A stretch of DNA of 64,000 bases from Enterococcus_C asini_A. Its GTDB lineage: Bacteria > Bacillota > Bacilli > Lactobacillales > Enterococcaceae. This document shows positions 24,375 to 36,100 of this stretch, in pieces. The stretch lies in assembly GCF_031928785.1 (NCBI RefSeq), contig NZ_JARQAL010000003.1; one strand, 5' to 3'. Under the pieces are notes generated by a model. It was given only the letters and a program-made list of their open reading frames with translations. It made no database searches and was not told the origin of the DNA. The position numbers were made by a program, and so were the translations under genes. Every line of letters begins with the position of its first letter. Within the stretch, counting starts at the first letter, position 1.

Positions 24375-24788
24375 ATGGTAAACAAGAAAACAAATGTAAT
24401 TGAGGTTGGTTTTAAAAAGAAAGTCCAGCCGGTCCGATTGGGTGGTTTAGATTTTGAAATCAAAACCGGCACTAAATATCGTAATCAATACCTCGAAGAA
24501 CTTCCAAAAATGGAAGAGGACTTAAACGGTTATCAAGAAGACATCAAAGAAGCATCTAAGAACCACGATGTTAACGCTCTGAAAGAAGCTGTGGCAAAAA
24601 CGGAAGCGACAGTTAAAAAATGTGTTGATTTGGTGCTTGGCGAAGGAGCTTTTGATCAGTTAATGGAGGTTGCTGACGATGACGTGGATGTAGTGTTAGA
24701 AGCTTTTTCGGAAATGACTGATAAATACAATGCTTTGCAAACGAAGAAAAAAGCCAATGCTTACATCGAGGGCAAGAAACAGGGGTGA
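24375..24788 (+). CDS. Tail assembly chaperone
   Basis: This 137-residue acidic helical protein lies immediately before a Gp15-like protein and the tape measure, the position of gpG-type chaperones. The next gene starts six bases after its stop in the same frame, separated by two TGA codons, so no programmed frameshift is needed or visible. Confidence 0.75.
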   Translation: MVNKKTNVIEVGFKKKVQPVRLGGLDFEIKTGTKYRNQYLEELPKMEEDLNGYQEDIKEASKNHDVNALKEAVAKTEATVKKCVDLVLGEGAFDQLMEVADDDVDVVLEAFSEMTDKYNALQTKKKANAYIEGKKQG

Positions 24789-24794
24789 TGATCT

Positions 24795-25484
24795 ATGCCA
24801 CTGTCTCTTGCTTGGGGGATTGATGACTATTTAACTGTCAACAATCACAAGTATCCCATTGATTTAGAGTTTTCCAAAGTCCTTCGCTGGTATGAGATGT
24901 GGAAAGACAAAGAACTCGATGCGCACACTAAAATTTTTAGCTCAATCTTGATGATTGTTGTGTTTAATTGGGACGGAGCCCAACCGGAAGACTTAGAAGA
25001 GTTATCCGAAGTAATTCCGGCTGAGGACATCGTGCCCCTCAGCAAGGCAATCATCCAGAGAATCGCCGGAGATCAATCTCCTAACGAAAGTGTAGTTCGT
25101 GATTTAAAAGGAAATATTTTAGAAGACGAGAATAGGACCTGGTACGACTTTGAGGAGGATTCCGGGTACATATACTCGTCTTTTTTAATGGACTATGGCA
25201 TGGACTTGCTAGAGGAGCGAGAGAAAAAGACGCTCCACTGGGACAAGTTTAACGCTTTAGTAGGCGGTCTATCAGACGAAACGCACTTTAAGCGAGTAAT
25301 CAGCATTAGAAAAATGGATTACCCAAAAAATGCTGATCAAGACCAAATTGAGGAAATCAAGAAAGCAAAACAAGCGGTAGCTCTTAAAAAAGACCGTGCT
25401 GCTATTGAATTTGAAATGATGGACCTCAAACAAAAACGGGAATACATGGCACAGCGGGAAAGGGGTGAGGTTAATGGCGAATGA
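24795..25484 (+). CDS. Gp15-family tail assembly protein
   Basis: This 229-residue protein matches the Gp15 family found upstream of tape measure genes in A118-like phages: LAWGIDDYLTVNNHKYPIDLEFSKVL, WYDFEEDSGYIYSSF and WDKFNALVGGLSDET. It probably acts as the second tail chaperone. It overlaps the tape measure by 11 bases. Confidence 0.85.
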   Translation: MPLSLAWGIDDYLTVNNHKYPIDLEFSKVLRWYEMWKDKELDAHTKIFSSILMIVVFNWDGAQPEDLEELSEVIPAEDIVPLSKAIIQRIAGDQSPNESVVRDLKGNILEDENRTWYDFEEDSGYIYSSFLMDYGMDLLEEREKKTLHWDKFNALVGGLSDETHFKRVISIRKMDYPKNADQDQIEEIKKAKQAVALKKDRAAIEFEMMDLKQKREYMAQRERGEVNGE

Positions 25485-28400
25485 CGGTTCCGTAATTATT
25501 GAAGTTGACTTAAAAACGGATAAAGCGCGAAGCCAGTATCGGCAGTTTGGACAAGAGGCCGCTAATGAGTTGGACAAAACAATCGGTAGCTCCAAGGCTT
25601 TTAGCAAGTTGTCAGATGAATCGGTTGCATTTGCTAAGACTGCTGCTATCGGGATTGGTTCTGCTGCCGTAGCTTTTGCCGGATTCTCGATTAAAGCCGC
25701 TGGTGACGCTGCCGCAATGAACGCCCAATTTGAACAGGTTTTTGACGGTATGGGAACACAAGCAACAGACGCATTAAAAGGAATCGCTGATGAAACCTCC
25801 ATGCTACCGAACCGTTTGAAAGGGTCCTTTACCCAAATGGCCGCTTTTGCCAAAACTGCGGGCATGGACACCGCGAGTGCCCTTGATTTAAGTAGCCGAG
25901 CAACACGAGCGGCTGCTGATAGTGCAGCTTTTTATGACCGCTCAATCGAGGAGACCACTGAATCCTTACAGTCATTTTTGAAAGGGAATTTTGAAAATGA
26001 TGCCGCTCTAGGCATTTCCGCTACTGAAACAACTCGGAATGCAAAGGCTAACGATTTATACGGAAAGTCCTTCAAAGACTTAGATGAATCCCAGAAGCAG
26101 CTTACCTTGTTAGCAATGGTTGAGGATGGAAACAAACTCTCTGGTGCATTAGGTCAGGCGGCTCGTGAAGGAGACGGTCTAGAGAACGTCTTCGGCAACA
26201 TGAAGCAATCTATCACTGACTTAGCGGCTGCTTTTGGTGCGCCACTACTCGACCCGTTTCTCGGGGTTGTTAAAAAACTATCCGGGGCGTTATCCACATT
26301 GGCTGAAAAACTGAGAGAAAATCCTGCTTTGGTTGGTGTGATTGTCGGGGTTATCGGAACATTAGTGGTGGCTTTTGGCGCCGTCTACATGAAAGCGGCC
26401 GGGTTTGCGAAAATCATGCAAGCGTTAGGAGCTATTATCCCAGTGCTGACCAGTCCAATATTTCTGGTAATCGCCGCTATCGGGGCTTTAGTTACGGCGT
26501 TCGTTTACTTTTACAAGACCAACGATAAGTTTAAAGCCACTGTTGATGGCGTGCTTGCCAACGCTAAAAAGCTAGCCGCCAATATTGGAACAATCGTCCA
26601 AATGATTGGCGCGTACTTTACGGATTTTAGCGGGAAATTCCAAGAATTACGCGAAAAACTAGTTGAAGCGGTCGGCCCGGAGTTAGCGGGCAAGATTACC
26701 CACGCCATGGCGCAAGTTTTGTCCCCGATTGCCGATATGGTCAAAGGCGTGCAGGCTGTCATAAAAATCCTGTCTGGATCTATCAAATCCATGGATGATT
26801 TAAGCGGATTTCTCGAAGGAGCATTTAGCGAGGAAGGCGAATCACGAATTATGGCCATCGCTAAAGCTATCGGTAATTTTCGGGACGGCATTAAAAACCT
26901 ACTATCGCCCACCAAAAACGTCGAACGTGGTTTTGATGCTTTTGGTATTGCACTAAAAGTTCTTAAATCCGTTGTTCTAACACTTTTGGGTCCAATCGGA
27001 CTATTTATTAAGGCTTTCGAGCTAATAGCGAAGGTGATTGGCGGAGGTGATGTCTCCAAAGGAATTGACAAAATTGTTGAAGGGTTCGGTAATTTGGCTA
27101 GCGGTATCCAAAAAAACGGACCGCTTATTGGTTCTTCTGCTGGGAAGGCAATTGAGGGAATCCTGACAGCAATCGCCGAAGCCTTGCCGGGAATTATCAC
27201 GGGCGGCTTAGAAATCATTGCAGCAATCGTTACCGGGATTGCCCAAGGACTTCCGACCTTGGCTATTGCCGCTAGTCAGTTAATCATGGCATTTACAGGG
27301 GCTATTTTGCTGCTGGTGCCACAAATCGCTCTTTCTGCCACGGCTATCATCGTGGCTATTTTAGCATCGCTAACAGCAGGGTTACCTCAAATTATTGTTG
27401 CTGGTGGAGCATTGATTTTGGCATTATTGGCTGGAATCACAGAACAATTACCGTTATTCGTCGAATCCGTCGCAACTTTGATTGTGACATGGTTAACCGC
27501 ATTAACGGAGCATCTTCCTGAAATCGTAGTTGCTGGAATGAACTTACTAATCGCATTACTGGACGGGATTACTCAAAAACTCCCGGATTTGGTTGCGAAA
27601 GTCGGCGAGTTGATTGTGGCTTTTTTGACGGCACTATCAGGACAGATGCCGTCTATTGTGGTGGCTGGAGCAGACTTGCTGATTAATTTCTTGAATGGAT
27701 TAGCTTCCAAAATGCCCGATATCGTTTCGGCAGCCTTGAATTTAATTGTCCAATTCGTGAACGGACTGGCTTCAAAAGCCGGTGATGTAATTGAAGCCGG
27801 CGTGAACTTGATTGTTCAAATCCTTGAGGGAATCGCGGACAGTATTGATGATATTGTCGATGCTGGAATGGATATTGTAGATGCGGCTGTACAAGGTGTC
27901 TTACAGGCACAGGATAGACTATTTCAAGCAGCAGTAACACTCGTTAATGGCATGGCAGACAATATTCGCAATAACCAAGGAGCTATACGTGCCGCAGGAG
28001 CGAATTTACTCTCTGCTTTGGTTGAATCGTTGCCGGGAGGTGCCCTAATAGAAAATGGCATAGCCTTGGTTAACGGTTTAAAAGAAGGTTTGCTCTCTGG
28101 CTTTGAGGACGTGAAAGCAACCGTTTCTGGATGGGCCTCGACTATTGCAAAACTGAAAGGTCCTATTCCGTACGATAGAACAGTACTGGTAGCAAACGGG
28201 CTTGCTCTGGTGTTTGGTCTAAACAAAGGGTTAGAAAGTGGATTTGACGACACAAAAGATAATGTTTCAAAATGGGCGGACGAAATCAATGACACTATAT
28301 CTAATTCCGTAGATGCTGATCCATTATCAAATTTGATGAATGGTTCAATCCCATCTATTTCTAAATTGGTCAGCAAAATACCAGGGATGCAGGCACTCAT

Positions 28401-28647
28401 GGATGGGACGATGAAGCCTGAACTCGCTTTTGATACTGCCCGCGTTAATGGAATTGCATCGATTAGAGAATTACGGAAAACTACAAACAAAAGTAGTCAA
28501 ACCCCAGAACGAACTATCATCGAAGTGCATGTTGCTGCTAATATCGACAAAAAACAACTGACTAAAGAAATCGCCGAACCTGTGAAAATTGAAATTGATA
28601 ACATCGAACGTCGGGCGAATATCATCAAAAAAGGGAGGGATAAGTAA
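25474..28647 (+). CDS. Tail tape measure protein
   Basis: This 1057-residue protein sets tail length and is ejected with DNA. The N-terminal coiled region includes a phage-tail tape measure domain (MAAFAKTAGMDTASALDLSS). Hydrophobic helices (about 280-350 and 560-780) are rich in Ala/Ile/Val, and the repeated pattern LPEIVVAGMNLLIALLDGI is characteristic. Its length predicts a tail of roughly 150 nm by the usual rule of about 0.15 nm per residue. ATG 25474 follows GGGGTGAGG. Confidence 0.95.
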   Translation: MANDGSVIIEVDLKTDKARSQYRQFGQEAANELDKTIGSSKAFSKLSDESVAFAKTAAIGIGSAAVAFAGFSIKAAGDAAAMNAQFEQVFDGMGTQATDALKGIADETSMLPNRLKGSFTQMAAFAKTAGMDTASALDLSSRATRAAADSAAFYDRSIEETTESLQSFLKGNFENDAALGISATETTRNAKANDLYGKSFKDLDESQKQLTLLAMVEDGNKLSGALGQAAREGDGLENVFGNMKQSITDLAAAFGAPLLDPFLGVVKKLSGALSTLAEKLRENPALVGVIVGVIGTLVVAFGAVYMKAAGFAKIMQALGAIIPVLTSPIFLVIAAIGALVTAFVYFYKTNDKFKATVDGVLANAKKLAANIGTIVQMIGAYFTDFSGKFQELREKLVEAVGPELAGKITHAMAQVLSPIADMVKGVQAVIKILSGSIKSMDDLSGFLEGAFSEEGESRIMAIAKAIGNFRDGIKNLLSPTKNVERGFDAFGIALKVLKSVVLTLLGPIGLFIKAFELIAKVIGGGDVSKGIDKIVEGFGNLASGIQKNGPLIGSSAGKAIEGILTAIAEALPGIITGGLEIIAAIVTGIAQGLPTLAIAASQLIMAFTGAILLLVPQIALSATAIIVAILASLTAGLPQIIVAGGALILALLAGITEQLPLFVESVATLIVTWLTALTEHLPEIVVAGMNLLIALLDGITQKLPDLVAKVGELIVAFLTALSGQMPSIVVAGADLLINFLNGLASKMPDIVSAALNLIVQFVNGLASKAGDVIEAGVNLIVQILEGIADSIDDIVDAGMDIVDAAVQGVLQAQDRLFQAAVTLVNGMADNIRNNQGAIRAAGANLLSALVESLPGGALIENGIALVNGLKEGLLSGFEDVKATVSGWASTIAKLKGPIPYDRTVLVANGLALVFGLNKGLESGFDDTKDNVSKWADEINDTISNSVDADPLSNLMNGSIPSISKLVSKIPGMQALMDGTMKPELAFDTARVNGIASIRELRKTTNKSSQTPERTIIEVHVAANIDKKQLTKEIAEPVKIEIDNIERRANIIKKGRDK

Positions 28648-30146
28648 TGGCAGAAGAATTCAAAGTGACGTTTGATGGATACGAAATTACGGAGCTGTTG
28701 CGTGTCACCTCTCTAGACAGAGGCGTTGGTCCTAGTCGTAGTTCTCGTACAAGCAAAAGAAACGACAAAAAAGGCGTACACTACCTTGGCACGTCGTCGG
28801 ATTTGCTAACACACGAAATGGGATTTGTCCTAAGGTATGACCTGATTCACAAACGCCGAGAATTAGCGCGAATTTTAAATGGCACCGAACCTAAAAAGCT
28901 TATCTATTCAGATGAGCCTGATAAATTCTATTGGGCTTTTCCTAAAGGTGATATTAATGTCGATGAAAAGGTATTTCTTGGGTTTGGAACTATTTCGTGG
29001 GAAATATTTGACGGAGTTGCTTACTCAGTAAAAGAGTACACATTTGAAAACAACGGCTCAGACCCGCGAGTAATCGAGATTAACAATCCCGGAACAGAAC
29101 CTATGTTGCTTGAACTAGAAGCTGAATTCACTAGCGACTGTGGTTTCATTGGCTTACAAAACAATGATCTATCCACTAGCGCTCTTTTTGGCACAATCGA
29201 GGAGGTTGATGGTTATCACTTTGATACGTCCGACCTCCTTTTTGATGACCATTTAACTGAGGATAGAGGCTGGGTTCTTAATACTGGTGTAGTGCCACCG
29301 GTAACGCCTAATCCGCAACAAGTTGGTACAGTCAGCTACCAAGTAGACCCTTCACAACCAGCGCCAATTGATCCAAACGAAGGCTTTGTACGTGCTACAA
29401 GTTATGGGACTGGTTCTGAGTGGCACGGTCCTTCTGTAACCAAAACAATTCCTGTTGATAAAAATGGAAAATATCCAGTTAACTGGAAAGCAACGTGGCG
29501 TTTTGACTTTAATCCAAATGGGTCTAACAAACGGCCAAGCAACGTAGGTCATGGGTCTTTAACATTCATAGATCAAAATAATGCGATTATCTGCTCTGTT
29601 GTGGTGGAAGACAATAATCCCTCGCAAGAACGGTCTGATATTGCTTTTTATGTGGGCAACAAGCGGGTGTGGGATACACGGGAAACCACATCGTTCTATA
29701 CTACGCAACGCCCGAATCAAAGCAATGTAATGGTGGAAAAAATTGGTAGTGAAATTGCTTTTGCCATCAATTATGCCAATCTCAAAAAGACATTCATAAC
29801 TCAAGCACCAAATGTAGAATTGCGGAAAGCGACTTGGTACATGGCTCAATACGGTACACGGACACCAATGCAGAATAATCTTCTGCGGGCTATCAATATT
29901 AGAAAACACAATGTTCAAAACTGGAAAGACGTGCCAAATAAATTTGGGACTGATGACGTACTGGACTACAAAAAAACTGGTGACAATATCCTATGCACCA
30001 TTAATGGCTTGCAAGGTCTCCAGTATCGTGACCCTGGCTCAACATTAATCTACGCACCGCCAGGAGTGAGTACCATGTTTTTAAGCTGGTCTGATTTTGC
30101 CACAGCGCCAATTGTCAAACTAAAAGGGAGGGCTGCATACGTATGA
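28647..30146 (+). CDS. Distal tail protein (Dit) with an inserted carbohydrate-binding-like domain
   Basis: This 499-residue protein begins with a normal Dit N-terminal ring domain (siphovirus tail component family, about 1-190) and ends with the Dit C-terminal part (NGLQGLQYRDPGSTLIYAPPG, about 450-499). Between them lies an extra beta-rich domain of about 240 residues (Trp-rich, WKATWRFDFNPNG and WYMAQYGTR). A classical Dit is about 250 residues, so this is an enlarged or evolved Dit whose insert likely binds cell-surface glycans. The gene shares one base with the tape measure stop and overlaps the next gene by four. Confidence 0.85.
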   Translation: MAEEFKVTFDGYEITELLRVTSLDRGVGPSRSSRTSKRNDKKGVHYLGTSSDLLTHEMGFVLRYDLIHKRRELARILNGTEPKKLIYSDEPDKFYWAFPKGDINVDEKVFLGFGTISWEIFDGVAYSVKEYTFENNGSDPRVIEINNPGTEPMLLELEAEFTSDCGFIGLQNNDLSTSALFGTIEEVDGYHFDTSDLLFDDHLTEDRGWVLNTGVVPPVTPNPQQVGTVSYQVDPSQPAPIDPNEGFVRATSYGTGSEWHGPSVTKTIPVDKNGKYPVNWKATWRFDFNPNGSNKRPSNVGHGSLTFIDQNNAIICSVVVEDNNPSQERSDIAFYVGNKRVWDTRETTSFYTTQRPNQSNVMVEKIGSEIAFAINYANLKKTFITQAPNVELRKATWYMAQYGTRTPMQNNLLRAINIRKHNVQNWKDVPNKFGTDDVLDYKKTGDNILCTINGLQGLQYRDPGSTLIYAPPGVSTMFLSWSDFATAPIVKLKGRAAYV

Positions 30147-33100
30147 TATTTACTTTGACTGACAGGATGTACAATGTTTTAGATGCATACGAAACTGATG
30201 ATTACCTCATCGGTCAATATGTTGGCTCCATTTTGGAGACGTTGGACATTAATGTGTTAACCAAGAGTATCCATGCTGATTTATGGATACGAGGAAACTA
30301 CATCATGTGCCAAGATAAATCTGGCCGGAAATACTGGTTTACAATCTACGATGACGAGGACGGCTTGAACGATGATGTTAAGTCGTTTTATTGCTATTCT
30401 GGCACGATTGATATCGTGTCGGAAGAATATCCGCCAATATCCGCCACTCAAGCTCAGCCGTTTGAGTGGTATTTTAATCGGATATTTTCGGATACCGGGA
30501 TTACTCTTGGAATCAATGAGATTTCTGGTTTGTCACGAAAGTTAGAGTTTACGTCAGAAAATGCGACCAATGCAGAAATGCTCCAATTTGTGTTAAATGG
30601 CTTTGACAACGCCGAAGCGCAACTGGACGTTAAGTTTGATGGTAGTACCCCAACCAAATTAGTGTTGAATGTTTACAAACGAATTGGCGAGGAGCAACCA
30701 CAGGCCATCTTATCCGATGAGGACGACAGCTTGACTGATTTAACCCGGAAAGGCTCTCTAAGTGAGCTTGGGACGTGTTTGGATTTGCAAGGAGCTGAAG
30801 TTGACGAAAAAACTATTACCTTGGCCGGAAAATATTACGAGGAAAAAGATGCTGCGGGGAATATCCTGTATTACTCACCAAAAAATTTAACTCGTATTTT
30901 TAGCGTCAAGGCGCACGAAGATTACTACGTTAAATTGCCTAACAAGGCTCATGGTGAGTTTGACGGCTATATTAATCGCCGTTATAAGTCCGAGGCTAAA
31001 ACACAAGATGCGTTGTGGGCGGAAGGCTTGGCCAGACTAAAAAAAATCGACCACGCTATCGTGGATTACGATGCGAAAGGCGATATTAACTGCGGGATTG
31101 GCGATAACGTGCAAGTGGTTTCTCACACCATGCGACCGCCAGTCATGGTTAGTGCCAGAACGACCGAGTATAAGTTTAACGATGATGACCGCAGTCGCAA
31201 TGAGTACAAGTTTAGTAACTATGTTGATTTAGAGAGCGATATGGATGATTTAACCTCCATAATCAACAAAATTAAAGACCAGATTGTCTATGTGATAGAT
31301 CAGTCGGTGATGTACTGCTTGGCAGACCAAGGAGTAACAGCCCCTACCACAGAGTGGACAAACGTTAACCCAGGGGCAGTTAAAGGCAAGTGGTTGTGGG
31401 TGCAAACTACAATTAACTATTCCAACGGCACGTCTAGCGTGTCGGAAGTGGCGACTTATTCGGCGATTAACGGTGAAAAAGGCGACCCGGGAAAAGATGG
31501 AGAGCAAGGACCTCAAGGTGAGTCTGGGCCTCCTGGAGAAGACGGACAAGATGGTCTACCCGGAAAAGACGGCTTAGGCATTGTCGCCACTCAAATCATG
31601 TATGCCGGCAGTGATTCCGGGACTATTGCTCCTTCCACTGGCTGGACGGCTACAATTCCAACGCTATCCGCTGGCAAGTACCTGTGGACGCAAACAACAT
31701 GGCTGTACTCGGATAATACCGGCGAATCCGGCTATTCCGTTTCTCGGATTGGGAAAGATGGGAATACCGGTAAAGATGGTGTGGCCGGCAAGGATGGCGT
31801 GGGATTAGTTTCGACAGCTATCACTTACGCCAAGTCTACATCCGGCACGATGACCCCGACCACCGGTTGGACTACTGCTATTCCAAGCGTGCCAGCAGGT
31901 CAATTTTTATGGACTAAATCCTTGTGGGCATACACAGACGGAACTACAGAAACAGGCTATTCCGTTGCTAAAATGGGGGATACGGGTCCCGCGGGTAAAG
32001 ATGGTACCGACGGTGTTGCAGGCAAGGATGGTGTTGGTCTTAAATCCACCGCTATCCAATATGCACAATCTACATCCGGTACTACAGCACCAACATCCGG
32101 TTGGGCTACCTCTGTGCCTACCCTTGTCAAGGAACAGTATTTATGGACTAAAACAGTCTGGACGTATACGGATAACAGCAATGAGACGGGGTATACGGTC
32201 TCGTACAACGCCAAGGACGGAAATAACGGAACCGATGGAATTGCAGGCAAAGACGGTGTAGGCATCAGCAATACTGTAATTGAGTATGTTGGCGCAGTGT
32301 CTGGCACTAGCAAACCTACAAGCGGGTGGAGCACCACTATTCCAACAGTACCGCAAGGTCAGTACCTTTGGACTAGGACTACTTGGACGTACACTGACGG
32401 CACTAAGGAGCAAGGGTACAGCACTGCACTGATGGGGCCCAAAGGTGACAAGGGAGACCCAGGTAAAGACGGAAGCAAAGGAGAGCCGGGAACTCCTGGA
32501 GAAGACGGCAGAACACCATACGTGCATACGGCTTATAAGATGGCGGATGGTATGTTTACGGATACCTATCCGGGGGAGAATTTGTTAGTTGTTTCCCAGT
32601 TGGAAAATGGCGCTTATGACCAAACTACTGGATTGCCAATTACCAGTAATGAGTTAAAAAGAAGTACGGTGCCAATTAAATTAGAACAAGGTGCAAGTTA
32701 TATAATTAGTAATCCAAACGCTGGAAGAAAAGCCATTAGGGGCTTTTTCTACGATGCTGAGGGTAATTTTTTAACATCGGTTAATACTAACAATGCTCCA
32801 GCTCAAGCTGTCATACCTGAAAATGCTGACACAATGCATTATATTGTTTGGTTGCCGTCAGATAATAGAGACAGTCATAAAACTTGGAAATTTGAAAAAG
32901 GCACCTCTACCACTATTTACACCCCATCACCAAAAGACGATTTCCAAAATGCCTACCCAGTTTGGAAAGGGTCATACACGGATTACGTCGAGGACGACAG
33001 CCAAAATCCTGACGATTACGTTTGGGAACGCATTTTGGGAGAAAGCGGAGAAGACGGTATTGCCGGTAAAGATGGTATCGGTCTATCTAGTACAGATGTT

Positions 33101-36100
33101 ACTTACGCTCAATCAGCATCCGGTATTACAGCACCAATGACCGGGTGGACAGCGACGGTGCCTACTTTAGTTAAAGGGCAACATCTATGGACAAAAACCG
33201 TTTGGAATTACACGGATGACAGTTCAGAAACTGGCTACACCGTTTCTTATAATGCTAAAGATGGGAACGATGGGACTGACGGAATAGCAGGTAAAGATGG
33301 TGTGGGAATTGCATCTACTGTAATCCAATATGTAGGCAGTACATCCGGAACTACCAAACCAACAACTGGATGGAGCACAACAATCCCGACAGTTTCCGAA
33401 GGATCATTTTTGTGGACCCGTACAATCTGGACGTATTCTGACGGAACGGATGAAATGGGCTATTCTGTTGCTAAAATGGGGGCTAAAGGCTCAACAGGTA
33501 GTAAAGGTGACCAAGGCGAAAAAGGAGATAAGGGTGCTGACGGTCTACCGGGTAAAGATGGCGTTGGAATTAAATCCACTGATATCCAATATGCACAATC
33601 TACATCTGGAACTACAGCACCAACATCCGGTTGGACAACCTCCGTACCTACGCTTGTTAGGGGACAGTATTTATGGACTAAAACTGTGTGGACGTATACA
33701 GACAATAGCAGTGAAACTGGCTACACTGTTTCTTATAATGCTAAAGATGGTAACACAGGTAAGGATGGTATTGCAGGGAAGGATGGCGTGGGTATCAGTA
33801 ATACTGCTGTTACTTATGCTAAAGCTACTAGTGGAACTACTGCACCAAGTACAGGTTGGACTGCCACAGTCCCAAGTGTCCCTGCAGGACAGTACTTATG
33901 GACACGAACCATCTGGACTTATACAGATAACACCACTGAAACTGGGTACTCTGTTGCCTTAATGGGTAAAACAGGCGCCACTGGTAAAGATGGTGTTGCT
34001 GGTAAGGATGGCGTAGGTCTGGTAAGTACACAGGTAATGTATGCAGGAAGTGATTCTGGAACAGTGAAGCCAGCTACAGGTTGGACGGCAACGGTACCTA
34101 CTCTTGCTGCTGGTAAATATCTGTGGACTGAAACTACTTGGGTTTACAGTGATAACACTGGTGAGGCAGGGTATTCAGTATCCCGCATTGGTAAAGACGG
34201 TAATACTGGTAAAGACGGCATAGCCGGCAAAGATGGTGTTGGCATCGGCAATACTGTAATTGAGTATGTTGGTGCAGTATCTGGTACCAGCAAACCTACA
34301 AGCGGGTGGAGCACTACTATCCCAACAGTACCGCAAGGTCAGTACCTTTGGACAAGGACTACTTGGACATACACTGATGGCACAAAGGAGCAAGGGTACA
34401 GTGCTGCACTGATGGGGCCAAAAGGAGACAAGGGTGACACTGGTGCCACAGGACCGAAAGGTGCTGATGGTAAGGATGGAGCTCAAGGTATTCCGGGAGA
34501 AAAAGGCGAGGATGGTAACACAAGCTACTTGCATACAGCATGGAAGATGGCGGATGGGACGTTTACTGTAAGTTATCCGCAAGAAAACATGATTGTTCTT
34601 TCTCAGCTAGAAAATGGCGCTTATGACCAAACTACTGGAGTACCCACATCAGGGCCTGATTTAAAGAGAAACACAGTACCCGTCGTGTTAGAAAGCGGGG
34701 CAAACTATGTAGTTAGTAACTCAAAGCCTACAAAGTCTATGAGGTTTTTCTTTTACGATGCAGATGGTGGATATATTTCAACGTATAACACGTCCTCTTC
34801 TGTTCATAAAATAACAATACCATCTAATGCAACTAAAATGAATTATATTTTATGGACTGGTTCACAAACGGGCGGAAGCTATGTTTATTGGAAGTTAGAA
34901 AAAGGCGCTACACCAACCATCTACACCCCCGCCCCATCGGAAGATTACACTAACGCATATCCTAAATGGCGTGGGGAATACAGTGACTTCACAGCGGCAG
35001 ATAGCACCAATCCCGATGACTATACGTGGACTGTCTACTTAGGCGAGAAAGGTGACGACGGTATTGCGGGTAAAGATGGTATTGGTCTGAAGAGTACAGT
35101 AGTTGCATATCAAGCATCTGCTAGTGGGACAACACCGCCTACTGGAACATGGGTCGCAACTCCGCCTACTGTTGCTAAGGGTCAATATTTATGGACCAAG
35201 ACCACTTGGACGTACACCGATAACACCAACGAAATCGGATATTCGGTTGCTTATATGGGTACGAACGGTAATAATGGTACAAATGGGGTCGCTGGTAAAG
35301 ATGGTGTTGGTATTAAGGCAACCACTATCACGTACGCAAAATCCACGTCGGGTACTACCGCACCAACTACAGGCTGGACGTCTACAATACCAACGGTTGC
35401 GGCGGGTCAATATTTATGGACTAAGACCGTATGGGCGTATACCGACAACACCAACGAAACCGGATATTCTGTGGCAAAGATGGGTGATACGGGTGCAACA
35501 GGTCCAAAAGGCGACACGGGCGATACAGGTCCAAAAGGCGACCAAGGTATTCGTGGGGTCGCATATTTGCAACCTACTCAACCGTCAACAACACAGGAAG
35601 GCGCACAATGGTTTAAAACTGTATCTACCACTGATAAGAAAGTTACGGCCATCTACACATATACAGGTGGGGCATGGGTGCAAACCCCACTTACTGCCAC
35701 CGCATTGAATGTGACCTCACTATCGTCACTGACCGCGAATTTGGGAACAGTGACTGCGGGTACTATTAACGGAGTTACAATCACAGGTTCTACCATTAAC
35801 GGTGCTTTTATCAACGGTGGTCGTTATATGAGCGAATACACAATAGCAGAAGACCCTTCTGGAATGCCTGTTACTGGTCTAATGGTATTGGATGGTGGGG
35901 CATACAGAAACACGTATCAATATGATACTGGTAGCACAAACTACGCAGGTGGTCTTTTCTATATTGACCAGGGCGGCACAATATATCATCGTACAAATGT
36001 ATCCGGTAGTCACAGTGATTCGTATACACTTACCCCGGCTGCATTAGCTATGGAATCTGGATACTACGAAGGGGCTCTTACAGCACAGCAACTTACCAAC

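Noticed and set aside
24740..24800. Possible programmed frameshift (AAGAAAAAAGC) linking the two tail chaperone genes, as in lambda G/GT.
   Set aside because: The -1 frame after the A-run does not enter the next gene, which lies in the same frame as the first behind two stop codons. The downstream gene has its own start.
33450..33962. Long alternative frames within the fibre gene on both strands.
   Set aside because: They follow the repeat period and are shadows of the repetitive coding sequence.
31306..35560. Regularly spaced repeats that could be taken for a CRISPR array.
   Set aside because: They are coding repeats of a fibre protein with units of about 225-260 bases, conserved mainly at protein level.
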